Positions 19,479 through 29,303 of a DNA stretch of 64,000 nucleotides are shown here, piece by piece. Location: positions 1 to 64,000 of the forward strand of contig JACPGB010000017.1 of assembly GCA_016182655.1 (NCBI GenBank), given 5' to 3'. The DNA comes from Deltaproteobacteria bacterium. Its GTDB lineage: Bacteria > Desulfobacterota > GWC2-55-46. Both the position numbers and the translations under genes were made by a program. A model generated the notes under the pieces. That model was not told the DNA's origin and made no database searches. It saw only the letters and a list, made by a program, of their open reading frames with translations. How positions within the stretch are numbered: position 1 is the stretch's first letter; every line of letters starts with the position of its first letter.

Positions 19479-20051
19479 ATGGCGGAAGACAAGGGAAGCA
19501 TACTTGAGCTTATAAAGAAGGTCCTCTTCACGGATTTCGTGAAGGGCCTTACGATCACGCTCGGGTACAACGTGTCGAGGTCGATCACGCACAAGTACCC
19601 GGACGAGGAGAAGTGGGTCCCCTACAGGCGTTTCAGGGGCGTCCACACGCTCAACAGGACCGAGGACGGACGCGAGCTCTGTGTCGCATGCGAGCTATGC
19701 TCCAAGGCCTGCCCGACACAGTGCATAACCGTCATCCCCATGGAGGACGACACAGGCAGGGGCATCGCCGACAGGGTCGCCAAGGTCTGGAAGGTCGACC
19801 TCGTAAGGTGCCTGTATTGCGGGTACTGCGAGGACGCCTGCCCCACCCGCGCGGTACGGTTGAGCAGGGAGTACGAGCTCGCCTGCACGGACTTGAGCTG
19901 TACCGTCAGGCAGAGGGAAGAGCTCCTGAAACCCGTCCAGGTGCCTGAGTCGTTCGAGGGCGGGGTGGTGGCGAAGTCCGAGTTCCTCCGCTCCAAGAGG
20001 GGCATAAAAGTGAAGGTGGACCTCTCAAGCACGAGGAAGAGGCCGCTTTAA
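19479..20051 (+). CDS. nuoI: NADH-quinone oxidoreductase subunit I
   Basis: Two 4Fe-4S motifs CVACELCSKACPTQC and CLYCGYCEDACPT. Confidence 0.95.
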   Translation: MAEDKGSILELIKKVLFTDFVKGLTITLGYNVSRSITHKYPDEEKWVPYRRFRGVHTLNRTEDGRELCVACELCSKACPTQCITVIPMEDDTGRGIADRVAKVWKVDLVRCLYCGYCEDACPTRAVRLSREYELACTDLSCTVRQREELLKPVQVPESFEGGVVAKSEFLRSKRGIKVKVDLSSTRKRPL

Positions 20052-20228
20052 CGGTTGCAAGAACTGATTTTGTTCAGGTTGCGTAAAAAGCATCGGACGC
20101 GAGGCGTCGAGAAGCGAGTAGTCGAGGGACCGGGGAGCGAGGCGTATTTATTTGCATGTCCTCGGGACTGAGTAAGAAGACAACGGAGCAGACTGGTTTT
20201 TTCGGCGGCCTGCCAAGGAAAGAGAAGG

Positions 20229-20750
20229 ATGATAGAGCAGTTTTTCTTCTATATGTTCGCCATCGTGGCGGTCGTCACGGCGGTGCTGGTGATCTCGGTG
20301 AGGAACCCGGTCCACAGCGCCTTCTACCTTATCGTCTGCTTCCTGCAGGTCGCGGCGATATTCATTCTCCTTCGCTCGCCGTTCCTGGCCGCCGTGCAGG
20401 TCTTCATCTACGTCGGCGCGATAATGGTATTGTTTCTATTCGCGGTACTCGTGCTCGACATCGGGCGGGAGCAGTTCAGGGAGCACTTCCACGGACAGAC
20501 TGTCACGGCTCTTGCCGCCTTACTCGCGCTCTTCGTCGTAATGGGCATACTCCTCGTCTCCGGAAAGATAACCGCGCCGCTCGGGCCATTTGACGAGCCT
20601 GCGCTCATGAAAAACACCGAGGTCATAGGAAAGTCGCTCTACACGAGCTACATATTCCCGTTCGAGATAGTATCCATCCTGCTTTTGATAGCGCTTATCG
20701 GCGCGGTCGTCCTCGTCATGAGGGGGCAGGGCAAGGAGAGCAAGGACTGA
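20229..20750 (+). CDS. nuoJ: NADH-quinone oxidoreductase subunit J
   Basis: NPVHSAFYLIVCFLQVAAIFILL, QVFIYVGAIMVLFLFAVLVLD. Confidence 0.94.
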   Translation: MIEQFFFYMFAIVAVVTAVLVISVRNPVHSAFYLIVCFLQVAAIFILLRSPFLAAVQVFIYVGAIMVLFLFAVLVLDIGREQFREHFHGQTVTALAALLALFVVMGILLVSGKITAPLGPFDEPALMKNTEVIGKSLYTSYIFPFEIVSILLLIALIGAVVLVMRGQGKESKD

Positions 20751-21055
20751 TGGCGCTTACCCTCACACATTACCTGGTCTTGAGCTTCATCCTCTTCCTC
20801 GTGGGAATGGCAGGGGTGCTGCTCCGCCGTAACATCATCATAGTGCTCATGTCGCTCGAACTCATATTCAATTCCGTGAACATCAGTCTCGCGGCGTTCT
20901 CGTACTTCCTCCAGAACCTGAACGGGACGATCTTCGTCGTCTTTAATATCACGATAGCCGCGGCAGAGGCCGCCATAGGCCTTGCCATACTCGTCGCCGT
21001 TTACCGGAGACGCCAGACCGTCTATGTCGACGAGCTCGACGAGATGAGGGGTTAA
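20750..21055 (+). CDS. nuoK: NADH-quinone oxidoreductase subunit K
   Basis: GMAGVLLRRNIIIVLMSLELIFNSVNISL, AAAEAAIGLAILVAVYR. Confidence 0.95.
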   Translation: MALTLTHYLVLSFILFLVGMAGVLLRRNIIIVLMSLELIFNSVNISLAAFSYFLQNLNGTIFVVFNITIAAAEAAIGLAILVAVYRRRQTVYVDELDEMRG

Positions 21056-21057
21056 CG

Positions 21058-23079
21058 ATGGAATTCACTTTCCTCATACCGCTGCTGCCGCTCCTGGGCG
21101 CGACCGTAAACGGGGTGATTGGGTCCAAGCTCACCAAGAGGACGGTAGGGCTCATCGCGTGCCTCGTCATGGGCGCGGCCTTTGTCGTGTCGGTCTGCAC
21201 CTTCTACAAGCTCATGCTGTTACCCGCGCCCGAGAGGTCTGTCGTCGTCTCCTTCTTTAACTGGATCTCGAGCGGCGCCTTCAGCGTCGACATCGCATTC
21301 CTCATAGACCCGCTCTCGGCTCTCATGATACTTATCGTAACCGGGGTCGGGTTCCTCATACACGTATACTCGACCGGCTACATGCATGACGACAAGGCGT
21401 ACTGGAGGTACATGTGCTACCTGAACCTCTTCGTCTTCTTCATGCTGATGCTGGTCCTCGGTTCCAACTATCTTGTCATGTTCCTCGGCTGGGAGGGCGT
21501 GGGTCTGTGCTCCTACCTCCTCATAGGCTTCTGGTACGAGAAGAAGGCGGCCTCGAACGCCGGAAAGAAGGCGTTTGTCGTCAACAGGATAGGCGACTTC
21601 GGGTTCATCCTCGGCCTCTTCCTCCTTTACTGGAGCCTCTCGGACCTGGGGGCGGCCTCACTCGACTATAAGACCGTCTTCGAGAACATCCATCATATCG
21701 ACCCGGCGATACTGACGATAATCGGCCTGCTCCTTTTCGTAGGCGCGACCGGCAAGTCCGCTCAGGTGCCCCTTTATGTGTGGCTCCCGGACGCGATGGA
21801 GGGCCCGACACCGGTGAGCGCCCTCATACACGCGGCGACGATGGTCACCGCGGGCGTCTATATGGTGGCGAGAAACAACGCCCTTTATTCGCTCATCCCG
21901 CACGTGGGCAACATCATAGCCGCTGTAGGCATATTCACGGCGCTCTTCGCCGCTACCATGGGCCTCGTACAGAACGACATAAAAAAGGTGCTCGCGTACT
22001 CAACCGTGAGTCAGCTCGGCTATATGTTCGCGGCCGTCGGTGTGGGCGCGTACACGGCAGGCGTCTTCCATCTTATGACGCACGCCTTCTTCAAGGGTCT
22101 AATGTTCCTTGGATCGGGTTCCGTGATACACGCGATGGGCGGCGAGCAGGACATGAGGCGGATGGGCGGGCTGCACAAGCACATGAAGATAACCTCGACC
22201 ACCTTCATAATAGGCGCGATCGCCATAGCCGGCATACCGCCATTCAGCGGCTTCTGGTCGAAGGACGAGATACTCTGGGAGGCCTTCGAGAAGGGGCACA
22301 TAGTGATATGGGCCGTCGGGCTCCTTACGGCCGGCATGACCGCCTTCTACATGTTCAGGCAGGTCTTCATGACCTTTACAGGCGAGTGCAGGGCAGACGA
22401 CCACACCAAGCACCACCTGCACGAGTCTCCGTCCTCGATGACGGTCCCGCTCATCATACTCGCGGTGCTCTCGGCCATAGGCGGCATCGTCGGCATACCC
22501 TTCTTCGAGGAGGGCACAGCCGCGCACCAGTTCCTGAACCCGGTATTCGGACATGCGGCCCACGAGGCGCATGCCGAGGCCGCGGGCGCGGGACACGGCT
22601 CGCTGGAGTTCATACTCATGGGCGTATCCGTCGCGGTCGGTCTTACCGGCATATTCCTCGCCTCGCTCCTCTACTACGCGCCGATGAAGAAGTACGCGCC
22701 GTCGTTCTGGAGGCCGGAATCAATAGCGAACGGCTTCAAGGGGCTCCACAGGCTCCTCTTCAACAAGTACTACATAGATGAGATCTACGACTACCTCGTC
22801 GTGAACCCGATAAAGAGGTTCTGCGACTGGTGCCTGTCCTTCGATCTCGGCGTCATAGACTGGTTCGTCAACTTCACGGCGTGGTTCATGAGGCTCACCG
22901 CATGGGCGTCGCACAAGTTCGACATCTACGTCGTCGACGGGCTCGTAAATTCCATGTCCACGCTCGTCACATATAACAGCACGATATGGCGGAGGCTCCA
23001 GACCGGGTACCTCCAGAACTACGCCCTCGTCTTCGTCGTCGGCGTGCTCCTAATAATAGTAAGGGTCCTCCTGGGCTAA
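21058..23079 (+). CDS. nuoL: NADH-quinone oxidoreductase subunit L, with extended lateral-helix region
   Basis: FLGWEGVGLCSYLLIGFWYEKKAASNAGKKAFVVNRIGDFGF; C-terminal RRLQTGYLQNYAL; 673 aa. Confidence 0.95.
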   Translation: MEFTFLIPLLPLLGATVNGVIGSKLTKRTVGLIACLVMGAAFVVSVCTFYKLMLLPAPERSVVVSFFNWISSGAFSVDIAFLIDPLSALMILIVTGVGFLIHVYSTGYMHDDKAYWRYMCYLNLFVFFMLMLVLGSNYLVMFLGWEGVGLCSYLLIGFWYEKKAASNAGKKAFVVNRIGDFGFILGLFLLYWSLSDLGAASLDYKTVFENIHHIDPAILTIIGLLLFVGATGKSAQVPLYVWLPDAMEGPTPVSALIHAATMVTAGVYMVARNNALYSLIPHVGNIIAAVGIFTALFAATMGLVQNDIKKVLAYSTVSQLGYMFAAVGVGAYTAGVFHLMTHAFFKGLMFLGSGSVIHAMGGEQDMRRMGGLHKHMKITSTTFIIGAIAIAGIPPFSGFWSKDEILWEAFEKGHIVIWAVGLLTAGMTAFYMFRQVFMTFTGECRADDHTKHHLHESPSSMTVPLIILAVLSAIGGIVGIPFFEEGTAAHQFLNPVFGHAAHEAHAEAAGAGHGSLEFILMGVSVAVGLTGIFLASLLYYAPMKKYAPSFWRPESIANGFKGLHRLLFNKYYIDEIYDYLVVNPIKRFCDWCLSFDLGVIDWFVNFTAWFMRLTAWASHKFDIYVVDGLVNSMSTLVTYNSTIWRRLQTGYLQNYALVFVVGVLLIIVRVLLG

Positions 23080-23082
23080 GGC

Positions 23083-24714
23083 ATGATAGAAAACGCACTC
23101 GGCATACCGATACTCTCGATACTGATACTCATCCCGCTTCTGGGCGCAGGCGCGCTATTCTTTTTCCCCAACGGGCAGAAGGAGGCGATACGCTCGACCG
23201 CCTTCGGGGTCGCGCTCGTCAACTTCGTCATCTCGCTGATACTCCTTTTATACTTCGACTCTTCGACCTACAAGATGCAGTTCGTGGAAAAGGCGGCCTG
23301 GATACCGGGGATAGGCGTTGAGTACTTCCTCGGCATGGACGGGATAAGCCTCCTCCTCGTGCTCCTCACGACCTTTACGAGCTCGATAGCGATACTCGCC
23401 TCGTGGTCGGCGATAGAGGAGAGGGTCAAGGAGTACATGATACACCTCCTTATCCTCGAAGCCGGGATGATAGGCGTCTTCGTCGCTCTCGACATGATCC
23501 TCTTCTTCGTATTCTGGGAGATAGGCCTTATACCGATGTTCTTCCTCATCGGAGTCTGGGGCGGCCCGAGGAAGCTTTACGCGAATATCAAGTTCTTCCT
23601 CTACACGCTCTTCGGTTCGGTCTTCATGCTCGTCGGGATACTGGCCCTTTACTACGCGCACGGGTCCGCGACCGGCGAGTATACATTCAACCTCCTTAAA
23701 TTATACGAGGTCTCGTACCCTTACAACCTCCAGTGGTGGGTCTTCCTGACGTTCTTCCTCGGCTTTGCCATAAAGGTGCCGGTATTCCCGTTCCATACAT
23801 GGCTGCCTGACGCGCACGTCGAGGCCCCGACGGCCGGCAGTGTAATACTTGCCGCCGTGCTCCTTAAAATGGGCACCTACGGGTTCGTAAGGTTCAACCT
23901 GCCATTGCTCGCGGATGCCAGCAGGGCCTTTACGCCCTTCATACTCGTCCTCGCGGTCATCGGCATAGTCTACGGCGCGTTCCTCGCCATGGCCCAGAAG
24001 GACATAAAGAAGCTCGTCGCGTACTCGAGCGTGAGCCATCTCGGCGCGGTCATGGCCGGGCTCTTCGCGTTGAACCAGCAGGGCATCGACGGCGGCGTGC
24101 TCCAGATGATAAACCACGGTATATCGACCGGCGGGCTCTTCCTCGTAATAGGCATGATCTACGAGAGGAGGCACACGAGGCTCATCTCCGACTTCGGCGG
24201 CATAGCAAAGGTGATGCCGGTATACTCGGCCCTCGTGCTCATTATAGTATTTTCGTCCATCGGGTTGCCCGGCACCAACGGGTTCATAGGAGAGATACTG
24301 ATACTCATGGGCCTCTTCAAGATGAGCGCGCTCGCCACGGTCTTTGCGGCCACCGGCGTCATACTCGGCGCGGCGTACATGCTCTGGATGACGCAGAGGG
24401 TGGTATTCGGGAAGATCACGAAGAGGGAGAACCTTGACCTAAAGGACATAAACGCGAGGGAGGTCCTGACCCTTCTGCCGATAATCGGCCTCATACTCTG
24501 GATAGGGATATACCCGAAGCACTTCCTCTCGCTCTCTTCGGCCTCGACGGCCCGCATAGCCGAGATAGTCGAGAGGAACGCGCCCAAGACGGAGCGCGTT
24601 GTGCACGCGGAAAGCGCCGCCCACGCGGAAGGCGCCGCCCATGTGGAACCGGCCGCGCAACACGCCGACGCGCACGCGCCCGTCCACGCAGAAGCTCACG
24701 GAGGTACGCATTAA
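23083..24714 (+). CDS. nuoM: NADH-quinone oxidoreductase subunit M, copy 1, with His/Ala-rich C-terminal tail
   Basis: YFLGMDGISLLLVLLTTF, FHTWLPDAHVEAPTAGSVILAAVLLKMGTYGFVRF; tail HAESAAHAEGAAHVEPAAQHADAHAPVHAEAHGGTH. Confidence 0.93.
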   Translation: MIENALGIPILSILILIPLLGAGALFFFPNGQKEAIRSTAFGVALVNFVISLILLLYFDSSTYKMQFVEKAAWIPGIGVEYFLGMDGISLLLVLLTTFTSSIAILASWSAIEERVKEYMIHLLILEAGMIGVFVALDMILFFVFWEIGLIPMFFLIGVWGGPRKLYANIKFFLYTLFGSVFMLVGILALYYAHGSATGEYTFNLLKLYEVSYPYNLQWWVFLTFFLGFAIKVPVFPFHTWLPDAHVEAPTAGSVILAAVLLKMGTYGFVRFNLPLLADASRAFTPFILVLAVIGIVYGAFLAMAQKDIKKLVAYSSVSHLGAVMAGLFALNQQGIDGGVLQMINHGISTGGLFLVIGMIYERRHTRLISDFGGIAKVMPVYSALVLIIVFSSIGLPGTNGFIGEILILMGLFKMSALATVFAATGVILGAAYMLWMTQRVVFGKITKRENLDLKDINAREVLTLLPIIGLILWIGIYPKHFLSLSSASTARIAEIVERNAPKTERVVHAESAAHAEGAAHVEPAAQHADAHAPVHAEAHGGTH

Positions 24715-26289
24715 ATGACCGGGCTCACGGGCTTTCCGATACTTTCGACGATAACTTTTCTGCCTGCGCTCGGCGCGCTCGTCATCATCCTCTTTTACAA
24801 GAAGGATTGGGCCGACCTCATAAAGTGGACCGCGCTCGGGACCTCGGCCGTCACGTTCCTGGTCTCGCTCTATCTGCCGCTAACCTTCGACATGGCCGAC
24901 CCCGGCCTCCAGTGGGTCGAAAAGACCGTCTGGATTGAGAGGTTCGGGATCTCGTACTACATGGGGGTGGACGGCATAAGCCTACTCCTCGTGCTCCTTA
25001 CGACCTTCATGACGATAATCTGCGTGCTGGCCTCGTGGAGGGAGATAAATACGAAGCTCAAGGGCTACATGGCCCTGTTCCTTTTGACCGAGACGTTCTC
25101 GCTCGGCATCTTCATGGCCATGGACCTTTTCCTCTTCTACATCTTCTGGGAGGCGGTCCTTATCCCCATGGTCTTCATAATAGGGATATGGGGCGGCGTG
25201 AGAAAGTTCTACTCGGCGATCAAGTTCTTCATATTCACCTTCGTGGGGAGCCTCTTCATGCTCCTCGGCATCCTTGCCATCTACTTCTACCACGGCAAGG
25301 TCACGGGGGTGTATACCTTCGATTCCACGATACTCTCGCTCTCTCCAGCGGCCCCGGCCGTGCAGTTCTGGGTCTTCATAGCGTTCTTCCTCGGGTTCGC
25401 GGTAAAGGTGCCGATGTTCCCGCTCCACACATGGCTCCCTGACGCGCACACCGACGCGCCGACCGCCGGCTCTATCGTCCTTGCGGCCGTGCTCCTTAAG
25501 CTCGGTACGTACGCGTTCGTCAGGTTCACGCTTCCGATGCTCCCGAACGCCTCGATGCTCTTTGCTCCGCTCATGATAGGCATATCAATTTTCGCCATCA
25601 TCTACGGCGCGCTCGTCACTATTGCGCAGAAGGACATAAAGAAGCTCATCGCCTACTCGAGCGTGAGCCACATGGGCTTTGTCATGCTCGGCATATTCGT
25701 ATTCAACATAGAGGGGCTCAAGGGGAGCGTCATGCAGATGCTGAACCACGGGGTGTCCACAGGCGCGCTCTTCCTTTTGGTCGGCATGATATACGAAAGG
25801 ACTCACACGAGGATGATAGGCGACTACACCGGCCTCTTCAAGGAGCTCCCGGTCTACGGGGTATTCTTCCTGATAGTCGTCCTCTCCTCCATGGGCATGC
25901 CGACTACCAACGGGTTCATAGGCGAGCTCTTCGTCCTCATAGGCGCGTTCAAGGCCCACTGGGTCTACGCGGTATTCGTCGCATTCGGCGTCCTTCTGGG
26001 CGCGGTCTATCTCCTCTGGCTCTTCCAGAGGGTCTTCCTCGGGAACTTTCACTACGCCGGAGGCCACGGGCTCAAGGACCTGGGGCTCCGCGAGATAATA
26101 GAGACGGCGCCGCTCATAATACTCATTTTCTGGATCGGGCTATATCCCAAGCCGTTCCTGAACGTCATGGACGCTTCGCTTACGAAGCTTGTGGCGCAGG
26201 TGGAGACGAATTACAAGAAGGGCAACGGGGAGGCGGTCTCTCCTCGGGCCTCGCTCGATGCCGCAGCCGTCGAAAGGAAGGTTGAGTGA
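24715..26289 (+). CDS. nuoM: NADH-quinone oxidoreductase subunit M, copy 2
   Basis: YYMGVDGISLLLVLLTTFMT, LHTWLPDAHTDAPTAGSIVLAAVLLKLGTYAFVRF; paralogous to copy 1. Confidence 0.93.
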   Translation: MTGLTGFPILSTITFLPALGALVIILFYKKDWADLIKWTALGTSAVTFLVSLYLPLTFDMADPGLQWVEKTVWIERFGISYYMGVDGISLLLVLLTTFMTIICVLASWREINTKLKGYMALFLLTETFSLGIFMAMDLFLFYIFWEAVLIPMVFIIGIWGGVRKFYSAIKFFIFTFVGSLFMLLGILAIYFYHGKVTGVYTFDSTILSLSPAAPAVQFWVFIAFFLGFAVKVPMFPLHTWLPDAHTDAPTAGSIVLAAVLLKLGTYAFVRFTLPMLPNASMLFAPLMIGISIFAIIYGALVTIAQKDIKKLIAYSSVSHMGFVMLGIFVFNIEGLKGSVMQMLNHGVSTGALFLLVGMIYERTHTRMIGDYTGLFKELPVYGVFFLIVVLSSMGMPTTNGFIGELFVLIGAFKAHWVYAVFVAFGVLLGAVYLLWLFQRVFLGNFHYAGGHGLKDLGLREIIETAPLIILIFWIGLYPKPFLNVMDASLTKLVAQVETNYKKGNGEAVSPRASLDAAAVERKVE

Positions 26290-27728
26290 TGCCAGCCGGA
26301 CTCAACATAAACTTCTACGCGGTAATGCCGGAGATACTCGTAACGGCACTCGCGCTCATCGTCCTTATACTCGACTTCTTCATAAGGAAGAACAAGGCCG
26401 CGCTCGGGTGGGTGTCGATCGTCGGGCTCCTCTGCATATTGCCGGTGGCGGCGTATACTAACGAGCCGTACCCGGTATTCGGCGGCACGGTCATAGCCGA
26501 CAGCTTCTCGGCCTTCTTCAACGTCATTTTCATTATTGCCGCGATATTCTCAATCCTCATCTCGATGGACTATCTCAAGAAGATAGGCGTCGACAGGGGC
26601 GAGTACTACCATATAATCCTGTTCGCGACCGTCGGCATGATGGTGATGGGCGCGGCTAACGACCTCATTAACGTCTACGTCGGGCTCGAACTCATGGCCC
26701 TTTCCTTCTACATACTCGTAGCATACAGGGTGACGAGCGCGAGGTCCGTGGAAGGGGCCCTTAAGTACTTCGTCCTCGGCGCGCTCTCTTCGGGCATACT
26801 CCTCTACGGCATGTCTTTCACCTACGGCGCGGCCGGCTCAACGAACTTCATGGAGATAGCGGCCGAATTGGGCAAGGGCGACAACACCTACCTTACGCTC
26901 GGCATAATCCTCATGGCCGCAGGCTTCGGCTTCAAGATAGCGGCGTTCCCGTTCCACCTCTGGGCACCGGACGTCTACGAGGGCGCGCCGACGCCGGTGA
27001 CCGCGCTCCTTTCCGTAGGCTCGAAGGCCGCGGCCTTCGCGGCGTTCCTCCGCGTCTTTACCGCCGCGTTCCCGGCGTTCCAGGCCGACTGGTCCTCTAT
27101 GCTCTGGGTCGTCTCGGCCGCCACGATGATTTTCGGGGCCGTCGTAGCCATCTCCCAGAAGAACATCGTAAGGATGCTCGCGTACTCGTCGATCGCGCAC
27201 GCCGGGATAATAATGATAGGCCTCCTCGCCTTCAACGACACTGGGCTCTCGGGTGTAGCCTATTACCTCCTCGTCTACGCCTTCATGAACATGGGCGCGT
27301 TCACGATCGTCGCGCTCTTCAGGAACAAGGGCAGGTTCGAGAACATCGACGAGTACAGGGGGCTGGCTTCCACAAGGCCGCTCCTTGCGTTCCTCATGGC
27401 CCTTTTCCTCTTGTCCCTTGCGGGCATCCCGCCGACCGGGGGCTTTGCGGCCAAGTTCTTCGTCCTGTCCGCCGCGATAGACGCCAAATACTACTGGCTC
27501 GCGTCCATAGGTGTCGTGTCCACGGCGATATCGCTTTTCTTCTACGCCAAGGTCATCTTCTACATGTACATGCGGGACCCGGAGCCGGGCGCGGAGATAG
27601 CGCCGTCATCCGGGGTGATCTATAACATAGTGCTTTTCTGCACGGCGATAGGGACGGTCCTTCTCGGGGTGTACCCGGCGCCCTTTATCGACATGGCTAT
27701 AAGGGCCGTAAGGCCCTTATTAATGTAA
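26286..27728 (+). CDS. nuoN: NADH-quinone oxidoreductase subunit N
   Basis: FKIAAFPFHLWAPDVYEGAPTPVTALLSVGSKAAAFAAFLR. Confidence 0.95.
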   Translation: MMPAGLNINFYAVMPEILVTALALIVLILDFFIRKNKAALGWVSIVGLLCILPVAAYTNEPYPVFGGTVIADSFSAFFNVIFIIAAIFSILISMDYLKKIGVDRGEYYHIILFATVGMMVMGAANDLINVYVGLELMALSFYILVAYRVTSARSVEGALKYFVLGALSSGILLYGMSFTYGAAGSTNFMEIAAELGKGDNTYLTLGIILMAAGFGFKIAAFPFHLWAPDVYEGAPTPVTALLSVGSKAAAFAAFLRVFTAAFPAFQADWSSMLWVVSAATMIFGAVVAISQKNIVRMLAYSSIAHAGIIMIGLLAFNDTGLSGVAYYLLVYAFMNMGAFTIVALFRNKGRFENIDEYRGLASTRPLLAFLMALFLLSLAGIPPTGGFAAKFFVLSAAIDAKYYWLASIGVVSTAISLFFYAKVIFYMYMRDPEPGAEIAPSSGVIYNIVLFCTAIGTVLLGVYPAPFIDMAIRAVRPLLM

Positions 27729-27739
27729 CGGAGCGCAAT

Positions 27740-28045
27740 ATGGCAGGCCACGACGACAACCACGGACACGGGCACGACGATAACGCTTCCCACGGGCATG
27801 GCGGACACGGGGACGAGCACGACGACCTCCTCCTCCACGGAGGCCACGACGAGCACGGCTCCCACGATGCGCATGCGCACGACGAGCCCGCGCAAGCCCC
27901 GCAGCCGCCGGACACCGGCAACAGGAACTGGTGGAGGCTGCCGTTCGACGCGACGACAAACTTTTCGCTCCTCGGGTTCTTCCTCGGCGGCGCGCGCTGG
28001 GAGAGCAACGAAAGGAAGCGCATAGACTTCAAGCTTGATGAGTAG
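27740..28045 (+). CDS. His/Asp-rich small protein of unknown function
   Basis: MAGHDDNHGHGHDDNASHGHGGHGDEHDDLLLHGGHDEHGSHDAHAHDEP...; overlaps ispE start. Confidence 0.7.
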   Translation: MAGHDDNHGHGHDDNASHGHGGHGDEHDDLLLHGGHDEHGSHDAHAHDEPAQAPQPPDTGNRNWWRLPFDATTNFSLLGFFLGGARWESNERKRIDFKLDE

Positions 28046-28895
28046 CCTCACCCTCTCGTCCCCGGCAAAGGTAAACCTCTTTCTTAAAGTCCTCCGAAAA
28101 AGAAGCGACGGATACCACGACATAGCCACACTCATGCAGGCTGTCTCCCTATTCGACCGCATTTCGGTCGAGGCCGTTGAGGGAGACGGCGTTTCGATAT
28201 GGTGCTCTGATCCGTCCTTACCGGCGGACTCTACCAACCTCGCCTGCCGTGCCGCCGACCTGTATCTTAAGACAACAGGCATAAGAAAAAAAATATCGAT
28301 ACGGATCGAGAAGAATATCCCGATAGGCGCGGGGCTGGGCGGCGGGTCCTCGAACGCCGCGACTGTTTTAAAGGCCCTTGACGAGCTCGAAGGCGGGAGG
28401 CTCGGGAAGGAGGCGCTACTGGACCTTTCCGCTTCTCTCGGGTCGGACTGCCCGTTTTTTATTTCAGGAAAGGCCGCGTATGCCGAGGGAAGGGGAGAGA
28501 GGCTTCAATCGGTTGATTTGCCCAAGTTCGCGTATATATTGGTAAATCCAGGTTTTCAGGTTTCCACGGCCTGGGCCTACAGCAATTTGGACTTGACAAA
28601 GAAGGGTGAAGATAATATCCTGATTTTTTCCGGAAAGGCCCCTTCCAAGGCAGTGGACCTGAAGGCTATCCTTGTGAACGACCTCGAGGAAGTCACTCTC
28701 CGGAAACACCCGGTCATATCCGATATTAAAAAGGCGCTCTTAGGCTCCGGCGCCGTCGTTTCACTCATGTCCGGGAGCGGCCCTACGGTCTTCGGTGTTT
28801 TCGAGGATAGAGACGCCGCCGAAAGGGCGTTAAGCCCGCTCAAAAAGAGGTTCCCGGATAATTTTTTCGTCTCCCTCGCAGAGGGGCTGTGTTGA
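28035..28895 (+). CDS. ispE: 4-diphosphocytidyl-2-C-methyl-D-erythritol kinase
   Basis: LSSPAKVNLFLKVLRKRSDGYHDIATLMQ, NIPIGAGLGGGSSNAATVLKAL, LMSGSGPTVFGVF. Confidence 0.94.
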   Translation: MMSSLTLSSPAKVNLFLKVLRKRSDGYHDIATLMQAVSLFDRISVEAVEGDGVSIWCSDPSLPADSTNLACRAADLYLKTTGIRKKISIRIEKNIPIGAGLGGGSSNAATVLKALDELEGGRLGKEALLDLSASLGSDCPFFISGKAAYAEGRGERLQSVDLPKFAYILVNPGFQVSTAWAYSNLDLTKKGEDNILIFSGKAPSKAVDLKAILVNDLEEVTLRKHPVISDIKKALLGSGAVVSLMSGSGPTVFGVFEDRDAAERALSPLKKRFPDNFFVSLAEGLC

Positions 28896-28998
28896 GACAG
28901 GGGCTGTGTTGAGACAGGGGCTGTGTTAAGACAGGGGCTGTGTTGAGACAGGGGCCGTGTTAAGGCGGGGGGCATGTTGAGACAGGGACCATGTGCGG
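28883..28998. repeat. Degenerate 17-bp tandem repeat overlapping the ispE stop codon
   Basis: ggggctgtgttgagaca repeated about 5 times clearly, then decaying. Confidence 0.85.
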
Positions 28999-29202
28999 CG
29001 GGGTTGAGTCGTCGCGAATAAAATGTTCTGTAGCCCGGTGCAATCGAGGTTATGTTGAGAGGCCCTGGCAACAGGTTTGATTTTTACTGTTTTTGACGTT
29101 GAGCCGAGGGCTCTGTTGAGCAGAGGGGCTTAAGGACATTGCTTGGCGTAACGGCTTGGAGTGGGAGCGTGGGGCGTTCAAATGGGACCCTCCGCATCTG
29201 AT

Positions 29203-29277
29203 TGGGGCGTCGCCAAGCGGTAAGGCACGGGGTTTTGATCCCCGCACCCGGAGGTTCGAATCCTCCCGCCCCAGCCA
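29203..29277 (+). tRNA. tRNA-Gln (anticodon TTG)
   Basis: tggggcg...ggttttgatcccc...ggttcgaatcc...cgcccca-g-cca; complete cloverleaf with encoded CCA. Confidence 0.93.
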
Positions 29278-29303
29278 CAAAATGATAGGACGGAAGTGTC
29301 GCG

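Noticed and set aside
29203-29277. tRNA-Gln as the phage attachment site
   Set aside because: The phage cluster begins 7 kb downstream with housekeeping genes between, and no duplicated tRNA 3' end was seen at the cluster borders.
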